A DNA stretch of 64,000 nucleotides, taken from Siphonodentalium dalli (lineage: Eukaryota > Mollusca > Scaphopoda > Gadilida > Siphonodentaliidae). The translations under genes and the position numbers were made by a program. How positions within the stretch are numbered: the first letter of the stretch is position 1; each line of letters starts with the position of its first letter. Location: positions 225,932,961-225,996,960 of the forward strand of contig CP136066.1 in assembly GCA_032622095.1 (NCBI GenBank). The letters run 5' to 3'. The notes under the pieces were generated by a model, which saw only the letters and a list, made by a program, of their open reading frames with translations, had not been told where the DNA came from and made no database searches. Shown here in pieces: positions 36,501-49,570 of this stretch.

Positions 36501-36550
36501 CGGTTATATCGTGGTCATTACTGGGGTATCACCCCATTTTTCAAGTCAAT
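33544..36550. mobile_element. 3 kb foldback element with ~1 kb inverted arms
   Basis: The ends pair exactly over ATTGACTTGAAAAA.GGGGTG (left) and CACCCC.TTTTTCAAGTCAAT (right). Complementarity continues inward through ATGACCAC, GGAGTTAC.GTACC, AACCGCCATAAACAGAAAT (33810; partner 36270) and GGAGAATCACTG.ATTTTAT (34450; partner 35775). Arms are about 33544-34680 and 35640-36550, imperfect and with indels. The ~950 bp centre contains CTTTCCGATGAATGGCAACA, which also occurs in the MITE at 48596-48740. It encodes no transposase. No clean target duplication could be seen. Confidence 0.82.
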
Positions 36551-36589
36551 GACTTTGATCATAGTGGTATGTTCCATAACCAGTAAACA

Positions 36590-38540
36590 TGCCGGCCACA
36601 TTCTGGTTCATACCGGCAGTGCTGGCACCGGCATGCCAACAGTCTACCGGCACCGGCCGGTACAGGCAACCCAGTACCAACATGATGGCAAATATTCCGT
36701 GCAGGTAGTCGGTACCGGCCATATGTAGGCAACAAGCCGGCAATCCGACGCAAAATTCACCTCGTATTATTTTCGATTAAATCATCACAAATTCACAATA
36801 CAAGGTTATTTGACATGTTCTGATATTATATAATTCAAAAGTCATGGAAAGTTTATACTTGTTCAGTTTATAGAATGTAATACGGTGATGGTAGCCTATT
36901 CAGGCCGGTGCCGGTGCCGAGTCGGCATGCCGCGATGGTTGCCGACAGTCAGTCGGTACCGTCCGGCACAGGCAAACCAGTACCAACATGATGGCAAATA
37001 TTTCGTGCAGGTAGTCGGTACCGGCCATATGTAGACAACAAGCCGGCAATCCGACGCAAAATCCACCTCGTATTATTTCCGATTAAATCATCACAAATTC
37101 ACAATACAAGGTTATTTGACATGTTCTGATATTATATAATACAAAAGTCATGGAAAGTTTATACTTGTTCAGTTTATAGAATGTAATACGGTGATGGTAG
37201 CCTATTCAGGCCGGTGCCGGTGCCGAGTCGGCATGCCGCGATGGTTGCCGACAGTCAGTCGGTACCGTCCGGCACAGGCAAACCAGTACCAACATGATGG
37301 CAAATATTTCGTGCAGGTAGTCGGTACCGGCCATATGTAGACAACAAGCCGGCAATCCGACGCAAAATCCACCTCGTATTATTTCCGATTAAATCATCAC
37401 GAATTCACAATACAAGGTTATTTGACATGTTCTGATATTATATAATACAAAAGTCATGGAAAGTTTATACTTGTTCAGTTTATAGAATGTAATACGGTGA
37501 TGGTAGCCTATTCAGGCCGGTGCCGGTGCCGAGTCGGCATGCCGCGATGGTTGCCGACAGTCAGTCGGTACCGTCCGGCACAGGCAAACCAGTACCAACA
37601 TGATGGCAAATATTTCGTGCAGGTAGTCGGTACCGGCCATATGTAGGCAACAAGCCGGCAATCCGACGCAAAATCCACCTCGTATTATTTCCGATTAAAT
37701 CATCACAAATTCACAATACAAGGTTATTTGACACGTTCTGATATTATATAATACAAAAGTCATGGAAAGTTTATGCTTGTTCAGTTTATAGAATGTAATT
37801 CGGTGATGGCAGCCTGTTCAGGCCGGTGCCGGTGCCGAGTCGGCATGCCGCGATGGTTTCCGGCAGTCAGTCGGCACCGGCCGGTACAGGCAACCCAGTA
37901 CCAACATGATGGCAAATATTCCGTGCAGGTAGTCGGTACCGGCCATATGTAGGCAACAAGCCGGCAATCCGGCGCAAAATCCACCTCGTATTATTTCCGA
38001 TTAAATCATCACAAATTCACAATACAAGGTTATTTGACACGTTCTCGTCGTTCTTATATTATATCATTCAAAGTCATGAAAAGTTTATACTTGTTCAGTT
38101 TATAGAATGTAATACGGTGATGGTAGCCTATTCAGGCCGGAGCCGGTGCCGAGTCGGCATGCCGCGATGGTTGCCGGCAGTCAGTCGGTACCGTCCGGCA
38201 CAGGCAACCCAGTACCAACATGATGGCAAATAGTTCGTGCAGGTGGTCGATACCGGCCATATGTATAGGCAAAAAGCCGGCAATCAAACAAAAAAAATCC
38301 ACCTCGTATTATTTCCGATTAAATCACCACAATACAACGCGATTTGAAATATTCTGTCATAAAATCATTCAAAAGTCATAAAAAGTTTATACTTATTCAT
38401 TTTATAGAATGTAATAAGGTGAGGTAGCCTATTCAGACCGGTGCCGCGCGGTGTCGAGTCGGCATGCCGTGAAGTTTACCAGCAGTCAGTCGGTACCGGT
38501 CGGCGCAGGCAACCCAGTACCAACATGATGGCAAATATTT
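36590..38540. repeat. 306 bp GC-rich satellite array
   Basis: About 6.5 tandem copies of a 306 bp unit. The block CCGGCAATCCGACGCAAAAT recurs at 36737, 37043, 37349, 37655 and 37961 (exactly 306 apart), then at 38277. The unit combines a GC-rich half (CCGGTGCCGGTGCCGAGTCG, GTCGGTACCGGCCATATGTA) with an AT-rich half (ATTATTTCCGATTAAATCAT, GAAAGTTTATACTTGTTCAG). The middle copies are almost identical and the outer ones diverged. The array lies directly beside the foldback element. Open frames of 64-67 codons here are satellite artefacts. Confidence 0.95.
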
Positions 38541-38934
38541 CGCCACTATCTCAGACGATTTTCTTTCTTTTTTCCACCCCAAACTCAAACTATGTAATAT
38601 ATCTCAAATTCTCATTAAAAAAAATATTATTTGCAACCCTTCACATCTGGGAACAATGATTGATACACGTGGTACTTTAATGGCTATTTACTGGTGATAT
38701 TTATTCATCGATAAAGTTTCTGACTTCCAATTTCAAAAGAAAATAACTAAACATTCATCATCTTTTTGTGAATTCTAGTGAATGTGGAACTTTAAATTAC
38801 AAATTTAGCGGTCAGTGTCAATCAATTCTTGGACTGAATCGGAAATTATTTGGTATAAACAATATTTTATTCTAGCTCTAACATATACGTGAAAATATAA
38901 TAATTACATTATGAGAATTATTTGGGTTCGTGAA
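38541..38934. other. Non-coding AT-rich stretch
   Basis: I see nothing recognisable between the satellite and the next duplicated block. Confidence 0.4.
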
Positions 38935-39575
38935 GTTGGATCGAAGTTCGAAATTCGGTGGAGATTCGAGTGAAGTTGGATCGAAGTTCGAAATTCGGTG
39001 GAGATTCGCGTAAAATAGTAATTTATGAGGGCCTGATCGGATTGAGTACCTTTTGCCTCAAGTTCATTGTTGTGTTCCAATTCATGCTCCCCTGCTCGAA
39101 TTTTGGGTCAAAAGTGCATGATTGTTTTAACTTTTTCTGAGATAGTGCATGCTGGACTTCGAAAATTTCGCCTTCAATATTAAGGTGCCGAAGGGAAGTG
39201 GCACTGTTTATGGCTAGATCGAGCTGAAACTTTGTAATTTTTATACTTTCCATAAGAGAATCCGGCAAACTAACGCTCAGCTTCGAGAAATTACTCGATC
39301 TATAGGTTTGAATTTCAATCTGAATTTCAATCTGGGCGAATTTCGGTCTGGATCGAAATTCGGTGGAGATTCAACCACTTATTTTTTTGCCTCAAGTTAA
39401 ATTCTTTGTTGTGATCTAATTCGTACTCTCCTACCCAAATTTTGGGTCAAAGATGATTGTTTTCACTTTTTCTGAGATAGTGGTGGACTTCGAAAATTTC
39501 GCCACGGCGTTGGACTTCGAAAATTTCGCCTTCAATATTAAGGTGCCGAAGGGAAGTGGCACTGTTTATGTCCAT
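38935..39575. repeat. Imperfect duplication with short inner repeats
   Basis: A ~42 bp unit (GTGAAGTTGGATCGAAGTTC then GAAATTCGGTGGAGATTCG) is doubled at 38938-39009. A longer block from GCCTCAAGTT through GGTGCCGAAGGGAAGTGGCA appears at 39056-39205 and again at 39390-39567. In the second, the GACTTCGAAAATTTCGCC piece is itself repeated. Between them, 39012-39048 is near-identical to the end of the MITE at 49157-49570 and is a solo terminus of that family. Confidence 0.8.
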
Positions 39576-39869
39576 AATTATATAGGTGCTGGCGAAGCTG
39601 GTTCTAATATCAGCAGGCGTGGATTCGTGATCCGCGCACAATGAAGATATCCACATTCGTGTATCTGGGCAAGTTTGACAGCTGATTTCCAGTGGGGAAA
39701 CATCTATTATAGCGTCGATTAAATGGTTTGTGGTGCGGAAGTGTAATGGGGTGGTGCCCGCGGTATGCTCGAAAACTGTGACTGATTTAGACAAAACTTA
39801 TATATAGTCATCACGTTAACTGTATACAGATAATCCGATCATATATGGTTAAAAGCCCGATGTGGTGTC

Positions 39870-39901
39870 TGTCTTACCCCCCCCCCCCCCCCCCCCCCCC
39901 G

Positions 39902-39935
<34 letters not shown>

Positions 39936-39955
39936 CTCTCTCTCTTTTTCTCCCT
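39870..39955. repeat. Low-complexity C-run and (TC)n tract
   Basis: A run of ~23 C is followed by (CT)n, (GT)n and (CT)n microsatellite. The length may be unreliable in the assembly. Confidence 0.95.
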
Positions 39956-40792
39956 CTCTTTCTCTGTTCGCTTTCTGGATTGTTACATCATATACATGTA
40001 TAGTTAATTCGGTACAATGTTTCTAATCATAGAACAATAAAGAGCGTTACTTGGTATACAATAATTTCCGATTAAAACAAAATAGTAATAATAAATAATT
40101 GGAAATTATTAAGCTTACAAATTTATCCCAGTTATTTATATTGACATTTTCACTGGTATGCCTATTTATATGCGTGTACATATCGACATTATGTTATCAT
40201 CCCTCTAATAGTCTCACCAACAGTTAGAAACCGCATGCATGTCACACAGTTGAATAATTCTGATATAACTGTTTTTAAATCTTTCAAATTCAGAAACTTT
40301 ATCAACAATTGGAAACTTCATGCCAAATATTTCTGACAGATATTTTCAATTGATATTATTGTTTGATTTTTGAACCAATATAAATTGGTAGAATATTGAT
40401 GGAAATAACAATATTAGTGTGGAACGTTTGTAAATATTGCACATCTCGCCAGTCACAAGTGAATTCATGTCTTAGATATCAAAGCATAGCACATCAACTG
40501 AATCTGTTTGATTCACCAAATTTATACAAAGGAATTAATTGTTAATTGTCAAAAATGTGGTGGTAATTGTTTTGAAAACATTGCCAGGTGAGATAAGCTT
40601 ATCTTTGTAATATCTGCTTAAATTGGCCGCCCTCGTTAATCCTTCTTATCTTCCGACCTTAATTATATCACACCCAGCGAATAGGACATGGGTGTTAAGT
40701 TTACGCCCCCGAAGCCCCATCATGGGTGGATAATTCGAGCTCATTGGACACTTCCGTGATTATGGGGTGACAATAATCCAACAACAACAATG

Positions 40793-40848
<56 letters not shown>

Positions 40849-41799
40849 AATGGTGGACATAGAATTAAATCTAATATATAGTTCAGTGTTCAGTTCTACT
40901 TCATACTTTCAGAGATTCTCAACGTCCAAAAGGTTAGTACATATATAACACTTATTAACACATGCATCTTATATCTGAACTTTAACTTTTTAAAGTTACA
41001 TTATGTTTATCATTCAAAGTTTCAATATGTTCATATTGCATGTTTCTTAATTGCTTTTAGAGCTTGTCGTTTGATTTGACGCCATGTAGCATAATTCCCA
41101 AATTTCATCTGTATTGATGCGTCCAAATGTATTTAGTTATTAATAATAATTGACATGATGATAGGACGGTCCAAAATCAGTTTTTCGCTTGCCATAATTA
41201 TATACACAATGACAAAGTAATTCATATCAATTATAAAATAGCTAGGCATCACGCATAATCCATATGATAACGAACGCTATCACAAACGTTCAATTTTGAG
41301 AACGTTCTACCTTTTTTTGTAGACATATTATATTTTTTTGATACAAAGTGTGTTGAAACGTCCATTTGAAAGTGATCATAAAAAACGGTGGGCACCCATA
41401 ATATATAAATGCCAACATATTGATGGTGTCGAATCTAACATATATTTACATATATTTAGTCACATTGTTGCATTGTAAAAATAAGTTGGGGTTGCGATAT
41501 ACTGAATTTTCGGCTAAGAATTTCGAAGAAATGAGGTCCACAGAGGGTGAATTTAGTGATGCTACCCCGCATAACAATCTTATACACATTAGAGTCATTA
41601 CATATGATATAATAAACATGAAACTATGCGTACGTTTTTTCAAAAGTACACATATTCACACACACCTACTCTAGTCCAATCAGAAGACGAGTTTCGTGAA
41701 TTGAAATCGAGGCCCAAGTGAAAAAATCTCTGGCGAATTTTGTTGAAATTATCTCAACAAAACTATCATTCATTATGGATCTCATAACACAGTTTATCC
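39956..41799. other. Non-coding stretch with (AT)n microsatellite
   Basis: No gene was recognised. A ~47 bp (AT)n run occupies about 40797-40843. The rest is AT-rich unique sequence with short motif-free frames. Confidence 0.5.
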
Positions 41800-42925
41800 A
41801 CAAAAGCTTCGCATTCCGATGCAATGGTAACTATCGAACATTATTATCTATTATCTATCGATATTTAATTACACGCTATTTGCACAAAATACCATTGATT
41901 GTGCTTTGTTTACTTTGAAAGTTTCATCGACTGTCGAGCGCTGTCAATCTGACTCAATGACAATGTCATTCAATCGAATGACCACAGGCACAAAAGCTTC
42001 GCATTCCGATGCAATGCCAATGGTAGCTATTGATCAAGTGCGAAGATATTTAATTCCACGCTACAATGTATTTGCAAAAAATAGCATTGGTTGTGTTTTG
42101 TTTACTTTTGAAAGTTTGTCGAGCGCTGTCAGTCAGCAGGTCAGTGTCATTCAATTTCAATTTTCAAATTCAATCGAAATTCGAATTACCACCAATTTGG
42201 TGACAAAAGCTTCGCTTTCCGATGCAATGGTAACTATCGAGTCATGTTATTTAATTCCTCGATATTTGCAAAAAATATTTACTTTAAAAGTTTCATCGAC
42301 TGTCGAGCGCTTTCATTCAATCGAATGACCATAAAAGTTAAAACTATTATTATAAATTATAATATTCGCATTCCAATGCAATGGCAACTAGTATTACTAT
42401 CGAACATAGTCTCAAGAAGTCAAGTGTGAAGATATTTAATTCCATGCTATTTGGAAAAAATAGCAATGATTGTGTTTTGTTTACATTGAAATCTTTATGG
42501 AGCTCTGTCATTCAATCGAATGACCACAATCACAAGAGCTTCGCATTCCGATGCAAGGCCAATGGTCATAGTATCAAGTGCGAAGATATTTAATTCCACG
42601 CTACAATGAATTTGCAAAAAAATAGCATTGATTGTGTTTTTTGTACGGTACTTTGTTTGAAAGTTTCAGTCATTCAATTGAAATTCGAATGACCACAAAT
42701 GGCGACAAAAGCTTTGCATTCCGATGCATTGGTAACTATCGAACATACCGGTAGTGTAAAACAAAATCAAATGACCATAAAACTTTTAAAATCATCGCAT
42801 TCCGATGCAATGGTAACTATCGAACATACGGGTAGTCTCAAGTGAAATGATATTTAATTCCATATATTTGCAAAAAATACTTTGAAAGTTTTATCGAGTG
42901 TCGAGCGCTGTCATTCAATCAAATC
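41800..42925. repeat. ~170-190 bp degenerate tandem repeat
   Basis: Six to seven imperfect copies are built from GCTTCGCATTCCGATGCAAT, GTAACTATCGAACAT, GAAGATATTTAATTCCACGC, GCAAAAAATAGCATTGATTG and TCGACTGTCGAGCGCTGTCA. The GCATTCCGATGCAATG block appears near 41811, 42000, 42210, 42370, 42545, 42718 and 42798. Open frames up to 140 codons cross it only because the units happen to lack stops in one frame. Confidence 0.88.
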
Positions 42926-44934
42926 AATTTTTGACTTGGAGTGTGAATGCCTCAACTTGGCTTAATAAGGCCCAGTTTGTTCACCGATTAAAGTGAATTG
43001 CAGTTTTAAATTTATTTCATCATTATATGACATCATAAAGCAGTTACATTGTATATCTACTAGTATTGTTTTTGTCTGGTCATATCGTAATTCATTTGTC
43101 AGTTCCACTGGCTAAATTTACAAAAATCAAAGCATGTGCAAGCAGCATATATCAGAAATTGTGATTTAATTTCGTCAAATATTAATGACTGAGTAATGTC
43201 TCTAGACCAAGTCTTCGCTGTCCAAAACAACTTGGGGTATTTACTATTTGTATACGTTACTCTTCTGTAACTAACTTTAAAGCCCAGAATCGTGTGTTAT
43301 CTTGCTTAAAATTATTCAATACAAGAATGTCTTAGATTAGGTTGGACAGACACATAACGTATGGAGTGCAGCCTTTCCCAAACAACAAACCAAACCGATA
43401 TCCCAAGCTGTTTTTGGACCGAGAATAACATGTCAATTCAATGTCAATACTCAATAGTGATTGGCAATTACTAGTATAGACCTGGAAAATGCACGCGGGT
43501 TGGGTGCCCACAGATAGAAGGGTGTCTCAATAAATATTTAAAAAAATACAAAATCCTGTTTTGTAGAGTTTCGATTGTATTTAGTTTCCGATGACTACCG
43601 GTAGTTACCAGTGCAACAAATTGATGCGTTTCAATTTCTTACAAAATAAATTTAACGTGTCTTTCCCTAAAACAAGGGGAACGATTGATACAATGTACCG
43701 GGTAGATGCAAAAATATTAGTTCTCAGGTTAAAATGGCAAATCCTAAAATTTAAATGGGAATGTATAATTTGACATGGTTACCTCAACTTACCTGTACAT
43801 GTACTGGTATGTCACAAATTTCTGTTTTTCATAAGTAGTAAAACTGCATTCAAGATTAGAATTACAAATACATCTATATGTATTAGTATATTCTGGTGAT
43901 ACGGGTTGTCTTTTGGAACTTCTGTCTGTGTATGGCTGTGTGTGTTATAGACTCAAAAACTTATTGACCGATCCGACCAATGTCCAATGTACATGTAGGC
44001 CTACTTTGATATGGGAAACAACATGGGTGTGTCCAATTTCATGTGTAACTGTGGCTTTGATCGTGATCTCCCTCACATGGCAAGTTTATGGACCTCAACA
44101 GATCCGACTCAAATTTTGTATACAGGTACATGCCTACTTTGATCGATTGCAGGAACAATTTTACGTGTGACCATGTCCTTGACCTTAACCTCGCTCATAT
44201 ACATGTAGGCATGTTTGTGGAAAATAAGACACTGCAGGTAAATAGCCCGGACAAAGTCGGGCACATCAGCTGTTAGATATAAATGAAGCCTAATATTTAT
44301 GGAAATAAATTGTTGTCGGTGTAATGTAGCGTAATTTTCATATTGCAGCACTTCTTGCAATTCAATCCTATCCTAGGACGGTAACGATATGTTTGGTCAC
44401 GATATAATATGAATCTCGATATATTATCAATGATATGATTGTACATCCATCATGTTATATGTACCGGTAGTATTTCCCATTGGATACCACGCGAATTATC
44501 AGAGCCAACATGATTATACATGTACCATACATGTAACTGGAGGAAGAGTTAAATTTAAATAATAATATGAGTCAGATACACACAATATACTTGAAAGAAC
44601 AAGGAAGCTTTTGCACATGCCCATCTTATTACTTCTAAAAAGATGCATACAAATTAAGTAACCCAATGATAATTTACATGTACAATGTATAACGCACATG
44701 TACCTTATTTCCAACAATATTATTTTTCAGTTATTTCCTATGCTCTGCTGATATCTACCGCTACCATTACATTTAGATCTGCTAACTGGCATCCTCATAC
44801 AAGGTGAGTAATTATTCTTAGTCAAGTTGAAATTTAAGTTTATATCACTACATGTATAAAGGGCTGAGGTCAAAACATATTCCAGTTTACCACTCCGTCG
44901 CATCCCTCCCACACTCCTGTGTATTATGCTAATA
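42926..44934. other. Non-coding stretch
   Basis: No gene was recognised. It is rich in TACATGTA and ACCGGTA palindromes. The sequence around 43970-44220 has a loosely repeated ACATGTAGGC / GTACATGCCTACTTTGAT theme. Open frames are short. Confidence 0.45.
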
Positions 44935-46432
44935 TTTAAAGTGATGCGAAACACTTCGGTAGGGTGATCAAATATAAATTGAGAATAATCTTATTCAAAG
45001 TAGTTATTATTACAATTATTATCCAAATTGACAACACACACCTTCGTTCTTATATATTAATTAAATGTAGTGATTATCGATTGAGAAATCGGTTTGGTTA
45101 GTTTACCGACGACAGATGTGTCCCGATTCGAGTAGTAAATATTTACACTTGAGAGCGTACCGGTAGTTCAGGCGATGTTTTCTATGGAGTGGTACAGTCG
45201 ATTTGCTTCAGATTTTCGGCGATGTTACATGTAGTTGAATGGTTCACTCCTCCAGTTGGCATAGCTAAACACGTCCATAATATGTTTTTAAAGTGATGTG
45301 AAGCACTCCGGTAGGGTGATCAAATAGAAATGGAGAATAATCTTGTTCAAAGAAGTTATTTTTACAAATTTTTACAAATAGTATATCTAAATTGACAACC
45401 CACACCGTTATTTTTATATATTAATTAAATGCAATGACTGTCGATGTCGAAATCGCTTTCGTTAGTTTATCGCTGATAAAAACGTCCCGATTCGAGTAAT
45501 AAAAAATATTAACAATTTATTGTAGTTCAGACGGTGTTTTCTATGGAGTGGTACAGTCGATTTGCTTGAGATTTTCTGTGATGTTAGTAGAATACTACAT
45601 TCCTCCAGTTGGCATAGCACCTGAATAATAACTGATCAGTTGCACGCACCCGAACAAGTACATAATATGACAAAAGATAGGAAATTCGGTGGTTGAGGCT
45701 AGGGCCATTAAAATAAAAAACCGGTATCTGTTCTCAGGCAATTAGATCTCAATTTGGAGATGTGGAACGGAGGCTATTTATCTGAAAAGCATACTCTGAT
45801 GAATATTTAACAGTTCATTTTTGTTGTTCAAATCCAATATTTCTAATAGGTATTATTTATAAAAAATGTTTGATGTGGCTTTTTAAATGATCGATGTAGT
45901 TCGGGTAGTCCAGGAGATATTGGTTGACCTCTGCAACCCCCCCCCCCCCAGGACTTAACTTCACCCACTAATTTTTACTGACATCTACCGCCGTAGTAAG
46001 TTTTCACACAAAACCAGAATTGCTGTGTCGACAAAAGGTATGTATGTATTTCTTTGTTAATACCGGTACCTGTTGCTTAAAGACATATTATGCACTTGTT
46101 GCGCTAAACTATTAGTATTAACCAGTATGTCAACTGGACGAGAAAAAATCCAGCATATCGACAATACCACTGAACCACTCCATAGAAAACATCATCTGCA
46201 ATACGCTGAATTGTAAATATTTACTTCGATTCGGGACACAACTATCAGCGACAAAGAAACAAACGATTTTGACATCAAGAGTCACTGAATTTAATGTATA
46301 CGGTATATAATAATGACAGTGTGTGTGGGCAGTTTGGATTTAAGATTTGTAAAAAAATAACTACTTAGAGTAAAATTATTTTCCATTTCTATTGGATCAC
46401 CCTACCAGAGTGTTTAACATCACTTTAATGGT
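44935..46432. repeat. Three ~320 bp repeats, two direct and one inverted
   Basis: Copy 1 (44935-45270) and copy 2 (45287-45620) are direct: TTTAAAGTGATG.GAA.CACT, CGGTAGGGTGATCAAATA, GAGAATAATCTT.TTCAAAG and CTCCAGTTGGCATAGC. Copy 3 (about 46125-46432) is inverted, ending GATCACCCTACCAGAGTG and AACATCACTTTAA. Copies 2 and 3 face each other and could be the ends of one ~1.15 kb element (45287-46432), with copy 1 as a solo end. Confidence 0.82.
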
Positions 46433-48595
46433 TTATTCACTAGTTCCCGGATAGAGATTGAATTATTTTCGTGACACCCGATTTTGCAATAAATACCGGT
46501 ACATGTATTTATTTTATACCTTGTCACAGATTCTACAGATTACCTTGTAGATCGTAAGCGGCCAATGCGGAAGCGATTCTGATTGGTCAATCAGCAAAAG
46601 TATAACTTCCGCAACCGGTTTATAAAACTGGCCAAGCTCACCCTGTGTAACAATCACGCATACTTATTGCACAATCCAATGTTATGGTTGTCGCTGTTTT
46701 TGTTTAATTCACTGTTAAATCACTCCGCGATCTTAATTCACATTTCCAGGCGTAACATCAGGCAATTTGGTGTATTTGATATCTAATCAAGCTTGAGCTT
46801 TGATGGGTGGGTTCCTCGGCTTACTTAATATTTGGTGAAGTTACGGGGCTGCTTTTATTAACTCAAACATTCAATAGAGAAATTACCAGTGCATATTACA
46901 TTACATGTTGGTACTTTATACACCATAAGTTTATGCTGAAACACCTCAGGGGCGGGATATTAAAAAAAACATAATCCGCGACTATATCTAAACGACTGAT
47001 GGAATATATCCCCATATACTTTCAGATGTCATAATAATTATGTCCGATAGCCTGACAGTTGAACTACATTTACTAGACATTTGGGCTTCTGGAGCTTGGG
47101 CATCCAGCCATTAAACACATACATCAAAACTGTCCTCGACCTTTCCCTGATGCTGAATTCAGTATTTAGAGATATTTTGATACACTTTACTAACTTAATG
47201 TTAGATTAAATTAAATTGTTCAGATCTCCAGAGGCAGTTTAGTAAAATACGCAGGGAGAGAATGACCCATTTTTGGGGATCGAAACCACAGCTTTGCAAT
47301 CGACCATCAGAATGGTTTCCGTGTTGGCCGTTTACCGATATAATCTGTAGAATCTGGTGACAGGGAATAACACAAATATTCATATCATGGAATCGGGTGT
47401 CAAAAGTCACGCAAATAATGTAATCTCGAGATGGGAACTTCACATACCAGTAAATAATTCATTTATTAACAAAGAAATACATTGTCTGTGTTATTGTTTT
47501 CGACTTTAAAAAAGTTCCTGGGTTTTGTAAATTATACTAGTGGAATATGATCTCTACGGGTGTCAGACAGTAGAAGTTTGTGGCATCATCTAGTGCCAAA
47601 TTATATTAAATAAATCATTTAAGCTCAAGTAGCTAAATTGAGCTAAATTTCAGTCTGTTCCTTCAGCTCAACACCTAACACGAAATATCGCGATGCAAAT
47701 ATAATTTTACTGGATCAAAATAACATTGATCTTGACAAAAATAACTTGCAATCTTCTATTCACCACAGTCTTATATACCCGGTACCAGTATTTTAAGTGA
47801 CACATTTACTTAAGGATTTACCCATTCGGTAGAGAAAATAGTTTTTAGTTTTTAATTTTCATTTGGTAAACCTTGCCTTGTCAGCTTCGCCACGCTATCT
47901 TTGATCTTGTCCCCAAGATTAAATGAAACATTTTGATTTGCTCCGCTATGTGTTTATAAGTACCCGGTAGGATTTCCATTGAATTTCACCAGTTAGAGCA
48001 TGGAAAGCCACAAGCATAACAATGCATCGACAAAACAGTAAATGATTATACAATAGAATATGAATGTATTGACTGCTCGTGCTTCCTCTCCTGATGGGAG
48101 TCCAGTTTTAATTTGTTGTACCGAAAGTGTTTCTGTGAAGCTTCACATGCGGTCTGCAGTAACTAATGATATTTCGCATTAAGTGTTGAACTGAAAGAAC
48201 AGACTGCAATCTGTTTTCTAATTTGAAATTGCCAAAAATCACTTAATCAACATTATTTTCAAACTGGAAGCGGAATTGAACTGAATTTGATCGGTTGATG
48301 ATAATGTTCACAGAGGTACATGTACCGTACCAGTAGCATTACGATTCAGAATCATATATCTATGAGCATTTTTCACGCAGAAGGAATGGCCCATTATATG
48401 AAATAAGTAAAGCGTTTTTTATTTGCATTTTCCCCAATTTTGTCATGCATAAAACTTAATGGATGACACATACCGGTAGCTAAATTGTGCTACCCTGTAG
48501 GATACATGTAGCTGAATTCAGCTAAATATTGTAGCTCAATGTTTTCATTTCCCATACCGGCTAACCTGCCGGTACAAGGCTAGACACATACTAGT
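46433..48595. other. Non-coding stretch with a diverged repeat
   Basis: No gene was recognised. The sequence at about 47390-47600 is a diverged relative of 50190-50430 (shared CTCGAGAT/CTCGAGCT, AAAAAGTTCC.GGGTTTG, GGCAT.ATCTA). GATGGGTGGGTTCCTCG at 46802 is shared with the right end of the MITE at 49157-49570. Confidence 0.5.
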
Positions 48596-48740
48596 AGTAA
48601 TGTTCAAAGTAATTGACCACTTCATCGGAAAGCTCTTGGCGAGAGCTTTCCGATGAATGGCAACAAGCCATATTTCGGACTAAATCCTGAAAAATGACCC
48701 ATATTTCTGCTGTGGTTAAGTCAATTACTTTGGGCATTAC
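48596..48740. mobile_element. ~145 bp MITE
   Basis: Inverted ends: AGTAATG..CAAAGTAATTGAC on the left and GTCAATTACTTTGGGCATTACT on the right. An internal snap-back (GGAAAGCTCTTGGCGAGAGCTTTCC) lies near 48627-48652. GCTTTCCGATGAATGGCAAC also occurs in the centre of the 33544-36550 element, so the two are related or nested. Confidence 0.75.
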
Positions 48741-49156
48741 TGTAACATACAATGTACATGTATATGACTCAAATAAATACAACAAAATTAAATACAAAAA
48801 CCCTTGAGATGTACCGGTACATGTAGGAAACAAAAAATCAAACCACCCAACAGATGGAATTATTGGAAGTTAAAACCCACCGGCATGTTATCCCTTTGTC
48901 CGGACAGGGCTCTTATCTGGCAGAACGCTCAAGCGTTTTGATCGCATGAACATTATTTTAACGCCAACAGTCATTCTTTTTTAAGAATGCCCGTGGAAAT
49001 TATTTTTTAAGAATGCCCATGGGCATTATTTTTTACGAATACATGAGGGATTAAATCGACTGAGTGGCGTCATAGAGTGGCTCCTCCCCCAATCATGTAA
49101 GTTGAGTCAATATAGCGTGTCGGCAAGCTGCATTAAATATTGGAACACTTAAATGT

Positions 49157-49570
49157 ACTCAATCCGATCAGGCCCTCATAAATTACTATTTCTTTGGCTT
49201 CGGGGATAAACAATAATTGATTCGAGACGAGTAACCTACCGGTGTTTTTTGAAGTTTTGTTATTTCTATTGTTTCTGGTCCAGAAACACGCCGTCAAAAT
49301 GATGGTCTCAGTAAAAATTGCGTTATTAATAGACTTGATTTTAGAGTTATCCAGCTTCGCCTGTTTGAATAAGTGTTTCTGTGAAAATTATACATCTCGA
49401 GAAAATTACAAACTTAGGGGCAATTATTAGTACGCATAATTGCAAACTTGCAAAAATTAATATCTAATAACTCTGAGCTTTGATGGGTGGGTTCCTCGAC
49501 TCGAATCAATTATTTTGTTTACCCCTGAAGTCACAGAAATAGTAATTTAGGGGTGCTTAATCGGATTGAG
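49157..49570. mobile_element. 414 bp MITE with ACTCAATCCGAT ends
   Basis: The left end ACTCAATCCGATCAGGCCCT continues into AAATTACTATTTCT. The right end reverse-complements to ACTCAATCCGATTAAGC and AAATTACTATTTCTG, and pairing continues through GATAAACAATAATTGATTCGAG and AACC.ACC. Terminal repeats are ~90 bp. A solo end of the same family lies at 39012-39048, near-identical over 37 bp. It encodes no protein. Confidence 0.85.

Noticed and set aside
36546-37984. 64-67 codon frames in the GC-rich satellite
   Set aside because: Same peptide recurs with the 306 bp period; no start context or independent support.
41906-42328. 140-codon plus-strand frame
   Set aside because: Lies inside a degenerate tandem repeat and repeats its own sequence; no motif.
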